NCBI RefSeq assembly: GCF_020404405.1
Contig: NZ_JAIZDA010000010.1
Span: 62,001-126,000 of the forward strand
Source of the DNA: Novosphingobium sp. FKTRR1
GTDB taxonomy: Bacteria; Pseudomonadota; Alphaproteobacteria; Sphingomonadales; Sphingomonadaceae
Direction: 5' to 3'
DNA length: 64,000 nucleotides
In this document: piece after piece, positions 37,782-47,302 of the stretch
Numbering within the stretch: the stretch's first letter is position 1
How the letters are laid out: every line of letters begins with the position of its first letter
Notes under the pieces: model-generated
What the model was told of the DNA's origin: nothing
Seen by the model: only the letters and a program-made list of their open reading frames with translations
Database searches by the model: none
Position numbers and translations under genes: made by a program

Positions 37782-39317
37782 TCAATCCTTCCCCTCCACC
37801 GCAAAGCGCAGCGCCTGCACCGTCACCGGCCGCGTCGGTGCGAGCAGCAGTTCACCATGCACCGTGCCGCTGGAACAGACCCATGTGAACGCGCCCGTCA
37901 GCGCCCCGCCCGGCACGATCGGCGCGGCAGTGTCGCACGTGCCCGCCTTCGCCTTCGCCTCGGCCAGAGCCTTGCTCCAGTTGGCCTCGGTGCGGTCCAT
38001 GGCGAAGTTCATCGCAACCTTGCCCGCCAGCGGGGCCACGCCGCCTTGCGCCCACACGGTGCGGGTCAGCCCATAGAACGCGGCGAGATCGCTTGAGACG
38101 GGCACCGCAGGCCGCTTGACGAGCCCTTTGGCCAGCAACAGCGCCGCTGTGTCCCACGTCGCGGGGGACGGACCGGAATAAGTGCGGTTGGTCAGCGCGA
38201 ACAGGCCGACGCCGAACTCGGGCAGCAGCAGAACGTGGCTGCCATAGCCGGGAAAGCCGCCACCGTGGTTCATGGTGAGGCCGAACTCGCAATCCTGCAC
38301 CACGCGCCAGCCCATGCCATAGGCGAGCGCGCCGGGACACGCCGCTCCGCCGCTCGATCCGGGCCGGTGGTTGACCGACTGGAAGTTCAGCCCTTGCGCC
38401 ACTTGCCGCACGGTGGCGCGCCTGACCGGGCCGGTATCGGCTCCATCGCGCGGCGGCCATGCCGACAGCACGAAGCCGACCCATTTGGCATAATCGGTGG
38501 CGCTCACCTCAAGCCCGCCCATCGCGTTGAACGCGCCGTCCTTCATCGTCGGCTCCAGCGCCCAAGCATCGTTTTCCCAGCGGTAGCCGATGGCGCGCTT
38601 GTCTTGCGGGTGAGCGAACACGTCAAACCCGCTGGCAGTCATCCCCAGCGGGCCGAGCAGCGTCTTGCCGACGTAATCGGTATAGGGCGCGCCAGTAACG
38701 TTGGCGATCACCCGGCCAAGGATGGCAAAGCCAAGGTTCGAATATTCGTAACTCATTTCGGGCGCACGGGTGAACGGCACGCCGGCGGCAAGCAGTTTGG
38801 TGAAGTCCTCCTGCGGCAGCACCTGCTGGCGATCGCCCCACGGGTCGTCGGTCACGAACCCGCCCACGTGGTGGAGCAGATCGCCGACGGTGATCTTCGG
38901 GCTGTCGGTGGTGGGATACGTCCAGCCGCGCATTTCGGGCACGTACTTTTCCGCCGGATCGTCGAGCGCCAGCAGCCCCTTGTCGCGCAAGCTCAGGATC
39001 GACAGCGCGGTGAAGGCCTTGGTCATCGAGGCGATGCGGAACAGGCTGTCGGGTGTGACCGGGCGCCTGGTCGTCAAATCCTGTACGCCCAGCCCCTTGA
39101 CCAGCACCAGGTTCCCGCCGCTGACCAAGCCATAGACCATGCCCGGCACGTGGTTTTCGGCCATCCACTTGGTGAAGATCGCGTCGATCTCGGGCGTGGC
39201 AGCATGGAGCGCGGCGGGAGCGACGGCGACCGGCTCCACCGCAGCTTGCGCCTGCACCACAGTTGGCGCGACTATCGCGGCCAGAAGCAGCATTCCACCT
39301 GTCAACGCACGCATCAT
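37782..39317 (-). CDS. Serine hydrolase, beta-lactamase/class C-like
   Basis: A 511-residue exported member of the penicillin-recognising serine hydrolase family. A signal peptide ends near VVQAQ (about 24). The nucleophile motif SMTK (S97, K100), the YSN motif near 190 and HGG near 352 correspond to S-x-x-K, Y-x-N and the third box of class C enzymes and esterases. A C-terminal extension of about 120 residues (PVSSDLAAFYG onward) is of the kind seen in family members of unknown substrate. It could be an esterase or D-aminopeptidase; true beta-lactamase activity is not implied. The start is the first of two adjacent ATGs. Confidence 0.85.
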   Translation of the reverse strand: MMRALTGGMLLLAAIVAPTVVQAQAAVEPVAVAPAALHAATPEIDAIFTKWMAENHVPGMVYGLVSGGNLVLVKGLGVQDLTTRRPVTPDSLFRIASMTKAFTALSILSLRDKGLLALDDPAEKYVPEMRGWTYPTTDSPKITVGDLLHHVGGFVTDDPWGDRQQVLPQEDFTKLLAAGVPFTRAPEMSYEYSNLGFAILGRVIANVTGAPYTDYVGKTLLGPLGMTASGFDVFAHPQDKRAIGYRWENDAWALEPTMKDGAFNAMGGLEVSATDYAKWVGFVLSAWPPRDGADTGPVRRATVRQVAQGLNFQSVNHRPGSSGGAACPGALAYGMGWRVVQDCEFGLTMNHGGGFPGYGSHVLLLPEFGVGLFALTNRTYSGPSPATWDTAALLLAKGLVKRPAVPVSSDLAAFYGLTRTVWAQGGVAPLAGKVAMNFAMDRTEANWSKALAEAKAKAGTCDTAAPIVPGGALTGAFTWVCSSGTVHGELLLAPTRPVTVQALRFAVEGKD

Positions 39318-39393
39318 CCATCCTCCGCCCATTCGATTGTGATGTATTGTGGCGGACCGAAGCGCGCTTGCCCAGCAGCGCGCGGCATCCTTT

Positions 39394-40317
39394 TCACGCA
39401 GGCTCGATCCAGGCTTCGGGCGGAGCGGCGCCGCGCGCACGCTCGGTCGCGAGTTCGGCGAACAACCATTCGCGGAAACGTTCGATCTTGCGCACCGCGC
39501 TGCGCCCTTCGGGCCGGACCAACCACAGCGAACCGGACGAGAAGTGGCAGGTCGGGAACGGCTGGACCAGCCGTCCCGAAGCGATCTCGTCGCGCCAGAA
39601 CATCGGGGTCATCAGCGCGATGCCGAAACCGGCACCGGCCAGCCGCGCCTCTTCGACCTGACTGTCGAGCGCGATGCCCGATTGCGTTGCGGCCGGCGCG
39701 GCCACGCCCGACGCCTTGAACCAGCCCGCCCACCATTTGTCTTCGGGTGCAAGCCGCTGCACCCGCAACAGATCCTCGGGCCGCTCGATGGCATGGGCGC
39801 GCACGAACTCGGGCGAGCAGATCGGCGTGACATGATAGCGCATCAGGAATTCGCGGGTCACGCCGGGCCACGGCCCCACGCCAGAGCGGATCGCCACATC
39901 AATGCCATCCCGGTCGAAATCGGCCAGATTGCTGCTGGTGACCAGCCGCAGCGCCAGATCGGGCATGGCAAGCTGAAACCGGCCGATCCGCATGGCCAGC
40001 CAGGTGCCCCCGAACGAAGGGATCGTGCTGATCGCCAGCACGCCGCTGTCGTCGGCGCGCAACCCGGCAAAGGCCGTGGCCAGATCGTTCAGCGCTGCCG
40101 ACACCGCTGGCGCCAGGCGCCGTCCCGCATCGGACAGGCGCACGCGGCCACGTTCGCGCATGAACAGCGCCTGGCCGACGCGATCTTCCAATTGACGCAC
40201 CTGATAGCTGACGGCTGCCTGTGTCATGCCCAGCTCTTCGGCGGCGCGCGAAAAGTTTTCTAACCTTGCCGCAGCTTCGAACACGCGCACGGCTGAGAGA
40301 GGCGGCAGGGTGGGCAT
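39394..40317 (-). CDS. LysR-family transcriptional regulator, GcvA-like
   Basis: The 307-residue regulator starts MPTLPPLSAVRVFEAAAR, with a winged helix-turn-helix in residues 5-65 (NFSRAAEELGMTQAAVSYQVRQLE) and a substrate-binding domain after about 90. Similarity in the N-terminal region is to the GcvA/AmpR branch, which often control beta-lactamase-like genes. It is 76 bp upstream of the serine hydrolase and in the same orientation, and divergent from a small gene at 40418, which may be its target. Confidence 0.9.
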   Translation of the reverse strand: MPTLPPLSAVRVFEAAARLENFSRAAEELGMTQAAVSYQVRQLEDRVGQALFMRERGRVRLSDAGRRLAPAVSAALNDLATAFAGLRADDSGVLAISTIPSFGGTWLAMRIGRFQLAMPDLALRLVTSSNLADFDRDGIDVAIRSGVGPWPGVTREFLMRYHVTPICSPEFVRAHAIERPEDLLRVQRLAPEDKWWAGWFKASGVAAPAATQSGIALDSQVEEARLAGAGFGIALMTPMFWRDEIASGRLVQPFPTCHFSSGSLWLVRPEGRSAVRKIERFREWLFAELATERARGAAPPEAWIEPA

Positions 40318-40417
40318 GCCCGAATGATAAGGCAGCCTTATACCCTTGGCCAGTCGTTTTGTTGGCCGGAACGCGCGAATCACGGCATCATTGCGCCATC
40401 AATCCCGGAGACACACG

Positions 40418-40636
40418 ATGATGGATGAAGCCTGGACCCGCCACTGGGTCGCAGCGCGCGACGCTGCACGCGTCGCCCGCGCCGAACACCTTGCCGAGGC
40501 TGCCCGCAAGGGGACGCCCGCTCCATCGCTATGGGGTGATTTGCGCGCGTTGGTGCGCGATCTGATCAATCCGCCGACAAGCCGCCAGCCCAAGCCCGCG
40601 TGCGGCGAGCCGGAAAACTGTCAGTCTGCAGCGTAA
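40418..40636 (+). CDS. Small hypothetical protein
   Basis: A 72-residue protein, MMDEAWTRHWVAARDAA onward, with an amphipathic N-terminal helix and two cysteines near the C-terminus. CCGGAG lies 8 nt before the first ATG. Its last 16 bases overlap the end of convergent rimM. It is divergent from the LysR gene. No family recognised; it is moderately likely to be real. Confidence 0.5.
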   Translation: MMDEAWTRHWVAARDAARVARAEHLAEAARKGTPAPSLWGDLRALVRDLINPPTSRQPKPACGEPENCQSAA

Positions 40637-41112
40637 GCCGCTTCGACGATCAGTCGTTCATCATTCCAGTCGGGCACGGCTTCGGGGCGCATCGGCACCA
40701 TGAAGCGTTTGCCATCGGGCTTGCGGATCTCGATCACGTCGCCCGCTCCGAAGTTGTCGACCGCGATGCATTCGCCCAGCACCTCGGCCGTGGTGGAGAT
40801 CACTGGCAGGCCGATCAGGTCGGCGTGATAGTACTCGCCCTCGGCCAGGGCAGGCAAAGCAGAGCGCGGCACGGTCAAGGCCGTGCCGCGCAATTTTTCG
40901 GCCGCCGTGCGGTCGGGCACTTCGGCAAAGCGGGCGATCGCGCCGCCCTTGCCGTCATCGCGCAACGACTGCACGGTCAGGGTGCCGTCGTTGAACGCGC
41001 GATAACGCTTCAACGCCGACACCCCTTCGCCAAACAGCTTGAGCCGCACGTCGCCGCCCACGCCATGCGCGCCGGATATGGCCGCCAGCGTGACCGGACG
41101 ATCGTGCGCCAC
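40621..41112 (-). CDS. rimM: Ribosome maturation factor RimM
   Basis: RimM helps assemble the 30S head by binding S19. The protein has 163 residues from a GTG at 41112 and shows the typical LAAISGAHGVGGDVRLKLF opening, then the EYYHADLIGL segment and the PRC-barrel strand GAGDVIEIRKPDGK. The start is non-ATG. A TTG at 41118 is also in frame, but GAGG has 9-nt spacing to the GTG and only 3 nt to the TTG. It follows rpsP by about 11 bp. The next gene on its strand is the distant LysR gene, not trmD. Confidence 0.93.
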   Translation of the reverse strand: MAHDRPVTLAAISGAHGVGGDVRLKLFGEGVSALKRYRAFNDGTLTVQSLRDDGKGGAIARFAEVPDRTAAEKLRGTALTVPRSALPALAEGEYYHADLIGLPVISTTAEVLGECIAVDNFGAGDVIEIRKPDGKRFMVPMRPEAVPDWNDERLIVEAAYAAD

Positions 41113-41123
41113 CTTCAAAAGCC

Positions 41124-41525
41124 TCAGGCTTCGGCGGTGGCGGCAGCTTCGGCGGGTGCCGCTGCTTCGGCAGCAGCTTCAGCGGCCGCAGCAGCCTTGG
41201 CAGCCTTGTCCTCGGCGCGTTCCTTGGCCTTCTTGCCGGGCACGCCAGCGTTCGGGTTGTAGGTTACGGCGCGTTCCTTGATCCCGGCCTTGTCGAGCAG
41301 ACGGGCAACGCGGTCGGTCGGCTGTGCGCCGACGCCCAGCCAGTAGCGGACGCGGTCTTCGACCAGACGCACGCGATCGGTGGCGTCCTTGGCGAGCAGC
41401 GGGTTGTAGGTGCCAACCTGTTCCAGATACTTGCCGTCACGCGGAGCGCGGCTGTTGGACACGACGATCTTGTAATAAGGGCGCTTCTTGGAACCGCCGC
41501 GCGACAGACGCAGAGAAACAGACAT
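41124..41525 (-). CDS. rpsP: 30S ribosomal protein S16
   Basis: A 133-residue S16 with the usual opening [18 protein letters not shown] and the YNPLLAKDA and [16 protein letters not shown] segments. The last 40 residues form an Ala/Glu-rich tail ([20 protein letters not shown] and on), longer than in E. coli but usual in sphingomonads and other alphaproteobacteria. It lies between ffh and rimM. Confidence 0.97.
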   Translation of the reverse strand: MSVSLRLSRGGSKKRPYYKIVVSNSRAPRDGKYLEQVGTYNPLLAKDATDRVRLVEDRVRYWLGVGAQPTDRVARLLDKAGIKERAVTYNPNAGVPGKKAKERAEDKAAKAAAAAEAAAEAAAPAEAAATAEA

Positions 41526-41574
41526 CAAACGTACCTTTCTGTAAATATTTCAAAACCAAACCAATATTCAAAAA

Positions 41575-43077
41575 TCACTTGCGCTTGAGCAGGTCGCCCA
41601 GATTGGACGGCATGCCGCCGCCCAGACCCGGCAGCGAACCAAGCCCGCCGCCTGCGCCGCCGCCCAGACCGCCCATGCCACCGCCAAGACCACCGGGCCC
41701 CATCTGCTGGTCCAGACCCGGCATCGCGCCGCCAAGGCCGCCCTTGCCGAACAGACCGGCCAGCCCCTTGAGCCCGCCCATCTTGCGGATTTGCTTCATG
41801 GCCTTGGCCATTTCCTGATGCATCTTGATCAGCTTGTTGACGTCCTGCACTTGCGTGCCCGAACCCTTGGCAATGCGGATCTTGCGCTTGGCGTTGAGCA
41901 GTTCGGGGCGCGTGCGCTCCTGCGGGGTCATCGAGCCGATGATGGCATCCATATGCAACAGCACCCGGTCATCCATCCCCGACTGCGCCATGGCCTGCTT
42001 GGCCTTTTTCATTCCCGGCATCAGCCCGGCGAGAGCGCCAAGGCCGCCCATCCGCTGCATCTGCTGCAACTGGGTGCGCAAGTCGGTCATGTCGAACTGG
42101 CCCTTGGCCATCCGCGCGGCGAGCTTTTCAGCCTCGTCCGCCTGAACCGTCGCCGCCGCCTTTTCGACGATGGAAACGATGTCGCCCATGCCCAGGATGC
42201 GACCGGCCACGCGCTCGGGATGGAACGGCTCGATCGCGTCGAGCTTTTCGCCGGTCCCGGCAAACTTGATCGGCTTGCCGGTGACCGCGCGCATCGACAG
42301 CGCCGCACCGCCGCGCGCATCGCCGTCCATCCGGGTCAGCACCACGCCGGTCAGATCGACCTGCCCGGCAAAATTCTGCGCAACGTTGACCGCGTCCTGC
42401 CCGGTCAGCGAATCGACCACCAGCAGCGTTTCGCGCGGGGTCGAGATGGCGGCGACCGCCTTCATCTCGTCCATCAGCGCCTGATCGACGTGCAGGCGAC
42501 CTGCGGTATCGAGCATCAGCACGTCGACCGCCTGAAGCTTGGCCGCATTGAGCGCGCGCGTGGCGATCTCGACCGGGTGCTGCCCGACGATGATCGGCAG
42601 CGTGGCAACGCCGGCCTGCTCGCCAAGCACCTTCAACTGTTCCTGCGCCGCCGGACGATTGACGTCGAGCGAGGCCATCAGGACTTTCTTGCCCTGCTTT
42701 TCCTTCAGCAGCTTGGCGATCTTGGCGGTGCTGGTGGTCTTGCCCGAACCCTGCAGGCCGACCATCATGATCACCACCGGCGGGGTTGCCGCCAGATCAA
42801 GCTCGGCCGTGCCGCCGCCGAGCATTTCGATCAGCGCGTCGTTGACGATCTTGACGACCTGCTGCCCGGGTGTGACCGAGCGCAGCACCGACTGGCCGAC
42901 CGCCTGTTCGGTCACGCCATCGACAAAGCGACGGACCACTGGCAGCGCGACGTCGGCTTCCAGCAGGGCGATGCGCACTTCGCGCATGGCCGCGCGCACG
43001 TCGTCTTCCTGCAGCGCACCGCGACCGCGCAGACGGTCAAAGACCCCGCTCAGCCGGTCGGAAAGACTGTCGAACAC
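41575..43077 (-). CDS. ffh: Signal recognition particle protein Ffh (SRP54)
   Basis: This GTPase of the signal recognition particle binds 4.5S RNA and signal sequences and docks with FtsY. The protein has 500 residues starting at GTG 43077 (FDSLSDRLSGVF), with AGGAG 7 nt upstream. The N domain spans 1-100, then the G domain with Walker A GLQGSGKTT near 110, the DTAGRLH motif near 190 and TRMDGDARGG near 250, then the methionine-rich M domain from about 300 and a Gly/Met-rich tail. Positions further upstream in the frame are not Ffh-like. Confidence 0.97.
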   Translation of the reverse strand: MFDSLSDRLSGVFDRLRGRGALQEDDVRAAMREVRIALLEADVALPVVRRFVDGVTEQAVGQSVLRSVTPGQQVVKIVNDALIEMLGGGTAELDLAATPPVVIMMVGLQGSGKTTSTAKIAKLLKEKQGKKVLMASLDVNRPAAQEQLKVLGEQAGVATLPIIVGQHPVEIATRALNAAKLQAVDVLMLDTAGRLHVDQALMDEMKAVAAISTPRETLLVVDSLTGQDAVNVAQNFAGQVDLTGVVLTRMDGDARGGAALSMRAVTGKPIKFAGTGEKLDAIEPFHPERVAGRILGMGDIVSIVEKAAATVQADEAEKLAARMAKGQFDMTDLRTQLQQMQRMGGLGALAGLMPGMKKAKQAMAQSGMDDRVLLHMDAIIGSMTPQERTRPELLNAKRKIRIAKGSGTQVQDVNKLIKMHQEMAKAMKQIRKMGGLKGLAGLFGKGGLGGAMPGLDQQMGPGGLGGGMGGLGGGAGGGLGSLPGLGGGMPSNLGDLLKRK

Positions 43078-43332
43078 GCACGAACTCCTGCTACCTGCCA
43101 ACTTCTGCCGCCCCGAAAGGGACCAAAACGCCGAAAACGCCGGTGGGCGAAACCTCGCCGACCAGCGTTTGGCGTCCATGACAGATGCCGACTGCTACGA
43201 TGCCAGGCGGTGCACCCGATCAGGTGCCGAATCCGCATGACCCAGCGCGCTTAGACTCATCACCGCCAAAACGCAAGCTTGGCGGGCAACCCGCCGGCCA
43301 ACGGACGCGCATCGCGACGCATTGGTGCCAAA

Positions 43333-45192
43333 ATGGTGACGGTTTTGACTGATGACGCGCGATTTAACGAATCTTTCAGTGCAAGACCCTATGTCGAAAA
43401 TACAGAAGCAGCGAAAGTCGTGGCCAAACCAATGCCTGATGGCCGATCCAAACACCGCACCATTGCTCCGCAAGCGATGCATCCTGCACTCAGTGTAGTG
43501 GAACGGGCTGCCCCCGGTCCTGACGTGGTGGGCATCGGCATCGTGATTGCAACGCTTATACTGTTCGTCGGCACCGGGTCGACAGTACTTACCCGCATTG
43601 TCCGCGGCTATCTGTACGGTGAAGCCAATGGCGATCTGCTGTTGGGTAACGCATTGATCCTGAACATCGCCTTGCTGATCTTGGGGTGGCGGCGCTATGC
43701 CGACCTCTCGCACGAAGTCTTGACCCGGCGCATTGCCGAGGCGGAAGCCCGCAAGCTGGCGCATACCGACGCGCTGACCGGTTGCCTCAATCGCCGCAGC
43801 ATCGACGGGGCGATCGAGGCGCTGGCCCACCACGCCGCCATGACCGGCAAGGAACTGGTCGTGGCCGTCATTGATCTTGACCGCTTCAAGCGGTCGAACG
43901 ACGCGCACGGCCATCAGGTCGGCGATGCCCTGCTGGTGGAAACCGCGCGGCGGCTTGCCGGCTTGCTGCCTAAGGGTTCGTTGCTGGGCCGCATGGGTGG
44001 CGACGAATTCGTCACGGCCACGATCCTTGCCCCGGCAAGCGCGGCGGCGGGCGGCGCGGACACCAACGGGTCGGACCCGGATGAGCTGGGCAAAGCCATC
44101 GCCGAAGGCCTAGGGCAGCCGATCGACACGCACGGCATCAGGGTTCCGGTGTCCGCCTCGATCGGGTTGGCCCGCGCCATTCCCGAAAACGGCAAATCCG
44201 TTGCGCGGCTGGTGCAGGACTTGCTGCACCGCGCCGATCTGGCGATGTATCAGGCCAAGCGCAACGGCCGCGATCGCTTTTGCTGGTTCGATCCCACGAT
44301 GGAAAACGAACTGCAGTATCGCGCCAATCTTGAACAGGCGCTGCGCGACGGGATCGCGCTGGGCGAGTTCGTGCCGTTCTACGAACGACAGGTCGACATC
44401 GAGAGCGGCGACCTGATCGGTTTCGAGATGCTGGCGCGGTGGCAATCGCCGGTCCACGGACTGGTGATGCCCGACGTGTTCATTCCGATCGCCGAGGATC
44501 TGGGTCTGATCGCCGAACTTTCCGAACGGCTGATCCGTCAGGCGCTGGCCGATGCGCGGTCGTGGCCGGATCATCTGGTACTGGCAGTCAACATCTCGCC
44601 GCGCCAGTTGCGCGATCCGTGGTTTTCGCAAAGATTGCTCAAGCTGTTGCTCGAAGCGGGCTTTCCGCCGTCGCGGCTGGATGTCGAGATCACCGAAAGC
44701 TGCCTGCACGAAAACATCGGGGTCGTCCGCACGCTGATCACCTCGCTGCGCAATCAGGGCGTCAAGATCTCGCTCGACGATTTCGGCACCGGCTATTCCA
44801 GCATCGCACAATTGCGCAGCCTGCCGTTCGACCGCATCAAGATCGACCGTAGCTTCGTGACAAGCATGGGCGACAACCGCGACAGCGACACGATCGTTTC
44901 GGCCATCGCCTCGCTGGGACAGGGGCTGGGCCTGCCGATCACTGCCGAGGGCGTGGAAACCGAACCGGTGCGGGCAATGCTGTGTCGCATGGGCCTGTTG
45001 CGCGGTCAGGGCTACCTTTACGGCACCCCGGTATGCGCTGCCGATGTGGGACGCGATCTTGTCGCCATGGGGTTTTCGCCGCCAGTTGCCGCACCGCTGC
45101 ACGCCGCTTCAAGCAATGGCGTCATCGCCGACGAAAGCGCCAGCAACGATCACGCTGAAGGAAGCATCAGGACACGCGCCGCGCTCGGTTGA
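43333..45192 (+). CDS. Membrane-bound GGDEF-EAL cyclic-di-GMP protein
   Basis: A 619-residue protein. Two membrane spans are near residues 65-85 and 103-122; a GGDEF domain follows at about 140-300 with GGDEF intact near 222, then an EAL domain from about 330 with the signature EML instead of EAL near 363. The other EAL catalytic positions are visible (NISPRQL, EITES, DDFGTGYSS, KIDRSFV, AEGVET). The GGDEF domain lacks the RxxD inhibitory site. It could make or degrade cyclic di-GMP or both; activity cannot be told from sequence. The start is uncertain: in-frame ATGs at 43432 and 43477 lack clear ribosome binding sites as well. Confidence 0.85.
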   Translation: MVTVLTDDARFNESFSARPYVENTEAAKVVAKPMPDGRSKHRTIAPQAMHPALSVVERAAPGPDVVGIGIVIATLILFVGTGSTVLTRIVRGYLYGEANGDLLLGNALILNIALLILGWRRYADLSHEVLTRRIAEAEARKLAHTDALTGCLNRRSIDGAIEALAHHAAMTGKELVVAVIDLDRFKRSNDAHGHQVGDALLVETARRLAGLLPKGSLLGRMGGDEFVTATILAPASAAAGGADTNGSDPDELGKAIAEGLGQPIDTHGIRVPVSASIGLARAIPENGKSVARLVQDLLHRADLAMYQAKRNGRDRFCWFDPTMENELQYRANLEQALRDGIALGEFVPFYERQVDIESGDLIGFEMLARWQSPVHGLVMPDVFIPIAEDLGLIAELSERLIRQALADARSWPDHLVLAVNISPRQLRDPWFSQRLLKLLLEAGFPPSRLDVEITESCLHENIGVVRTLITSLRNQGVKISLDDFGTGYSSIAQLRSLPFDRIKIDRSFVTSMGDNRDSDTIVSAIASLGQGLGLPITAEGVETEPVRAMLCRMGLLRGQGYLYGTPVCAADVGRDLVAMGFSPPVAAPLHAASSNGVIADESASNDHAEGSIRTRAALG

Positions 45193-45275
45193 GCCACCGC
45201 TGGAACCTGTTTTCGCGACGGCGCCGCAGTGCACAGGCGGTTGCGGTTCGTCCTCAGGCCGCCTAGATCGCGGCG

Positions 45276-46097
45276 ATGCCTATTCCCTTCCGCAAGATGC
45301 ATGGCCTTGGCAACGATTTCGTGGTCATCGATGCCCGCGCCACGCCGCTATCCATGACCACGCGCCGCGCAGCAGCGCTGGCCGACCGGTACACCGGCAT
45401 CGGTTGCGACCAGTTGATCGTGCTTGAACCGTCCGATCAGGCCGACGTGCGCATGCGCATCTTCAACACCGATGGCAGCGAAGTGGAAGCTTGCGGCAAT
45501 GCCAGCCGCGCGGTCGGCCTGCTGCTGGCCGATGAGCGTGGTGGCAGCACGCGCATCGAAACGCTGGGCGGGTTGATCCACGCGCTGGCCACTGCTGAAG
45601 GGGTGACCGTCGACATGGGCGTGCCCCGGTTCGACTGGAAGGACATCCCCCTCGCCTATGCCATGGATACGCTGCACCTGCCGGTCGGCTGGGAAGACCT
45701 GAACGGCCCGGTTGCCGTCAACGTCGGCAACCCGCATGTGATCTTCTTCGTACCCGATGCCGATGCAATCGATCTTGCCCGGCTGGGGCCGCTGATCGAA
45801 AACGATCCGTTGTTCCCGGCGCGCATCAACGTCAACGTCGCCAGCCTGATCGGCCCCGACCACTTGCGCCTGCACGTATGGGAGCGCGGCGTCGGACTGA
45901 CCCGCGCGTGCGGCACCGGCGCGTGCGCGACCGCGATCGGCGCGATGCGGCGCAAACTGGTGGGCCGCACAGTGCGCGTCGATCTGCCCGGCGGGCCGTT
46001 GAGCATCGCCTGGACCGCCGACGACCGCATTCTGATGACCGGCCCGGCGCAAACCAGCTTTGTCGGCAGCTTTGTGGATGCGGACTACCCGGCGTGA
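45276..46097 (+). CDS. dapF: Diaminopimelate epimerase
   Basis: This cofactor-free racemase converts LL- to meso-diaminopimelate for lysine and peptidoglycan. The 273 residues carry both active-site cysteines: C73 in EACGNASR and C212 in RACGTGACA, with the FRKMHGLGNDF opening. It is the first of four tightly linked genes: its stop overlaps the GTG of mtaB (GTGA). Confidence 0.97.
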   Translation: MPIPFRKMHGLGNDFVVIDARATPLSMTTRRAAALADRYTGIGCDQLIVLEPSDQADVRMRIFNTDGSEVEACGNASRAVGLLLADERGGSTRIETLGGLIHALATAEGVTVDMGVPRFDWKDIPLAYAMDTLHLPVGWEDLNGPVAVNVGNPHVIFFVPDADAIDLARLGPLIENDPLFPARINVNVASLIGPDHLRLHVWERGVGLTRACGTGACATAIGAMRRKLVGRTVRVDLPGGPLSIAWTADDRILMTGPAQTSFVGSFVDADYPA

Positions 46098-47302
46098 GCG
46101 ATGCAGCCGCCTCCGATCGCGTGGTGACGCTGGGCTGTCGGCTGAATCTGGCCGAGAGCGAGGCGATCCGTGCCATGGTCGCCGGGGCAGAGCAGCAGAC
46201 CGTCGTCGTCAATTCCTGCGCAGTGACCGCCGAAGCGGTGCGCCAGTCGCGGCGCGCGGTGCGGCGGCTGCGGCGCGACCACCCGGCTGCCCGGCTGGTG
46301 GTCACCGGATGCGCGGCAACGATCGACCCCACCGCCTTTGCCGCAATGGCCGAGGTCGATGCCGTGGTCACAAATCCAGCCAAGCTGACCCCGGCAAGCT
46401 GGCAGACCGATGGACCGGGCCGGGTACTTCCGACTTCCGCCACTGCCTCTGGGCGCCACACCCGCGCGTTCGTGCCGGTGCAGACCGGGTGCGATCATGC
46501 CTGCACCTTCTGCATCATCCCGCAGGGACGCGGCGCCAGTGTGTCGACCCCGATTGCGGACGTGCTGCGCACCGTGGAGCGCCATCTGGCGCTGGGCGTG
46601 GGCGAAGTGGTGCTGACCGGCGTCGACGTGACCGGCTGGGGCGCCGACTTGCCCGATGCGCCGCGCCTTGGCGCACTGGTCGCCGCGATCCTGCGCGAAT
46701 TTCCGGGCCTTGACCGCCTGCGCCTGTCGTCGCTCGACGGGGTTGAGATCGACGAGGCGCTGTTCGAACTCGTCACCGCAGAGCCGCGCGTGATGCCCCA
46801 CATCCACCTGTCGCTGCAGTCGGGTGACGATATGGTGCTCAAGCGGATGAGGCGCCGCCATTCGCGCGCGCAGGCGGTGGCGCTGGTCGAGCGGTTGAAG
46901 GCCAGACGACCGGAGATCGCCATCGGCGCAGACCTGATTGCGGGCTTTCCCACCGAAAGCGCCCAGATGCACGCCAACAATGTGGCGCTGGTGCGCGATT
47001 GCATGATCGTCCACGGCCACGTCTTTCCCTATTCCCCGCGCCCCGGCACCCCGGCCGCGCGGATGCCGCAAGTCGATCCGCCGCTTGTGCGCCAACGCGC
47101 CGCCGACGTACGCGCCGCCGTGGCCGATGAACGCGCGGGCTGGCTGCAATCGTTGCTGGGCAAACCGCGCAAGGTGCTTGCCGAACGCGACGGCACCGGC
47201 CATGCGCCGGACTTTGCCCCTTACCGCCTGCCGCCCGGTGCCGCGCCGGGCGCTGTGCTGACGATCACCCCCACCCGGATCAGCGAAGGATTGCTGGCAT
47301 GA
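46094..47302 (+). CDS. mtaB: tRNA t6A37 methylthiotransferase, MtaB-like
   Basis: This radical-SAM enzyme of 402 residues converts t6A37 to ms2t6A in ANN-decoding tRNAs. The N-terminal MiaB-like domain holds cysteines in TLGCRLN, NSCAVTAEA and TGCAAT; the radical SAM motif is CDHACTFC near 137-144; a TRAM-like C-terminus follows (KVLAERDGTGHAPDF). The start is GTG at 46094, overlapping the dapF stop. MiaB or RimO are less likely because of the LGCRLN pattern and alphaproteobacterial context. Confidence 0.9.
   Translation: MSDAAASDRVVTLGCRLNLAESEAIRAMVAGAEQQTVVVNSCAVTAEAVRQSRRAVRRLRRDHPAARLVVTGCAATIDPTAFAAMAEVDAVVTNPAKLTPASWQTDGPGRVLPTSATASGRHTRAFVPVQTGCDHACTFCIIPQGRGASVSTPIADVLRTVERHLALGVGEVVLTGVDVTGWGADLPDAPRLGALVAAILREFPGLDRLRLSSLDGVEIDEALFELVTAEPRVMPHIHLSLQSGDDMVLKRMRRRHSRAQAVALVERLKARRPEIAIGADLIAGFPTESAQMHANNVALVRDCMIVHGHVFPYSPRPGTPAARMPQVDPPLVRQRAADVRAAVADERAGWLQSLLGKPRKVLAERDGTGHAPDFAPYRLPPGAAPGAVLTITPTRISEGLLA

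Noticed and set aside
37782-39317. True beta-lactamase resistance gene
   Set aside because: The S-x-x-K, Y-S-N and H-G-G motifs and the extra C-terminal domain are equally found in esterases and peptidases; nothing indicates beta-lactam hydrolysis.
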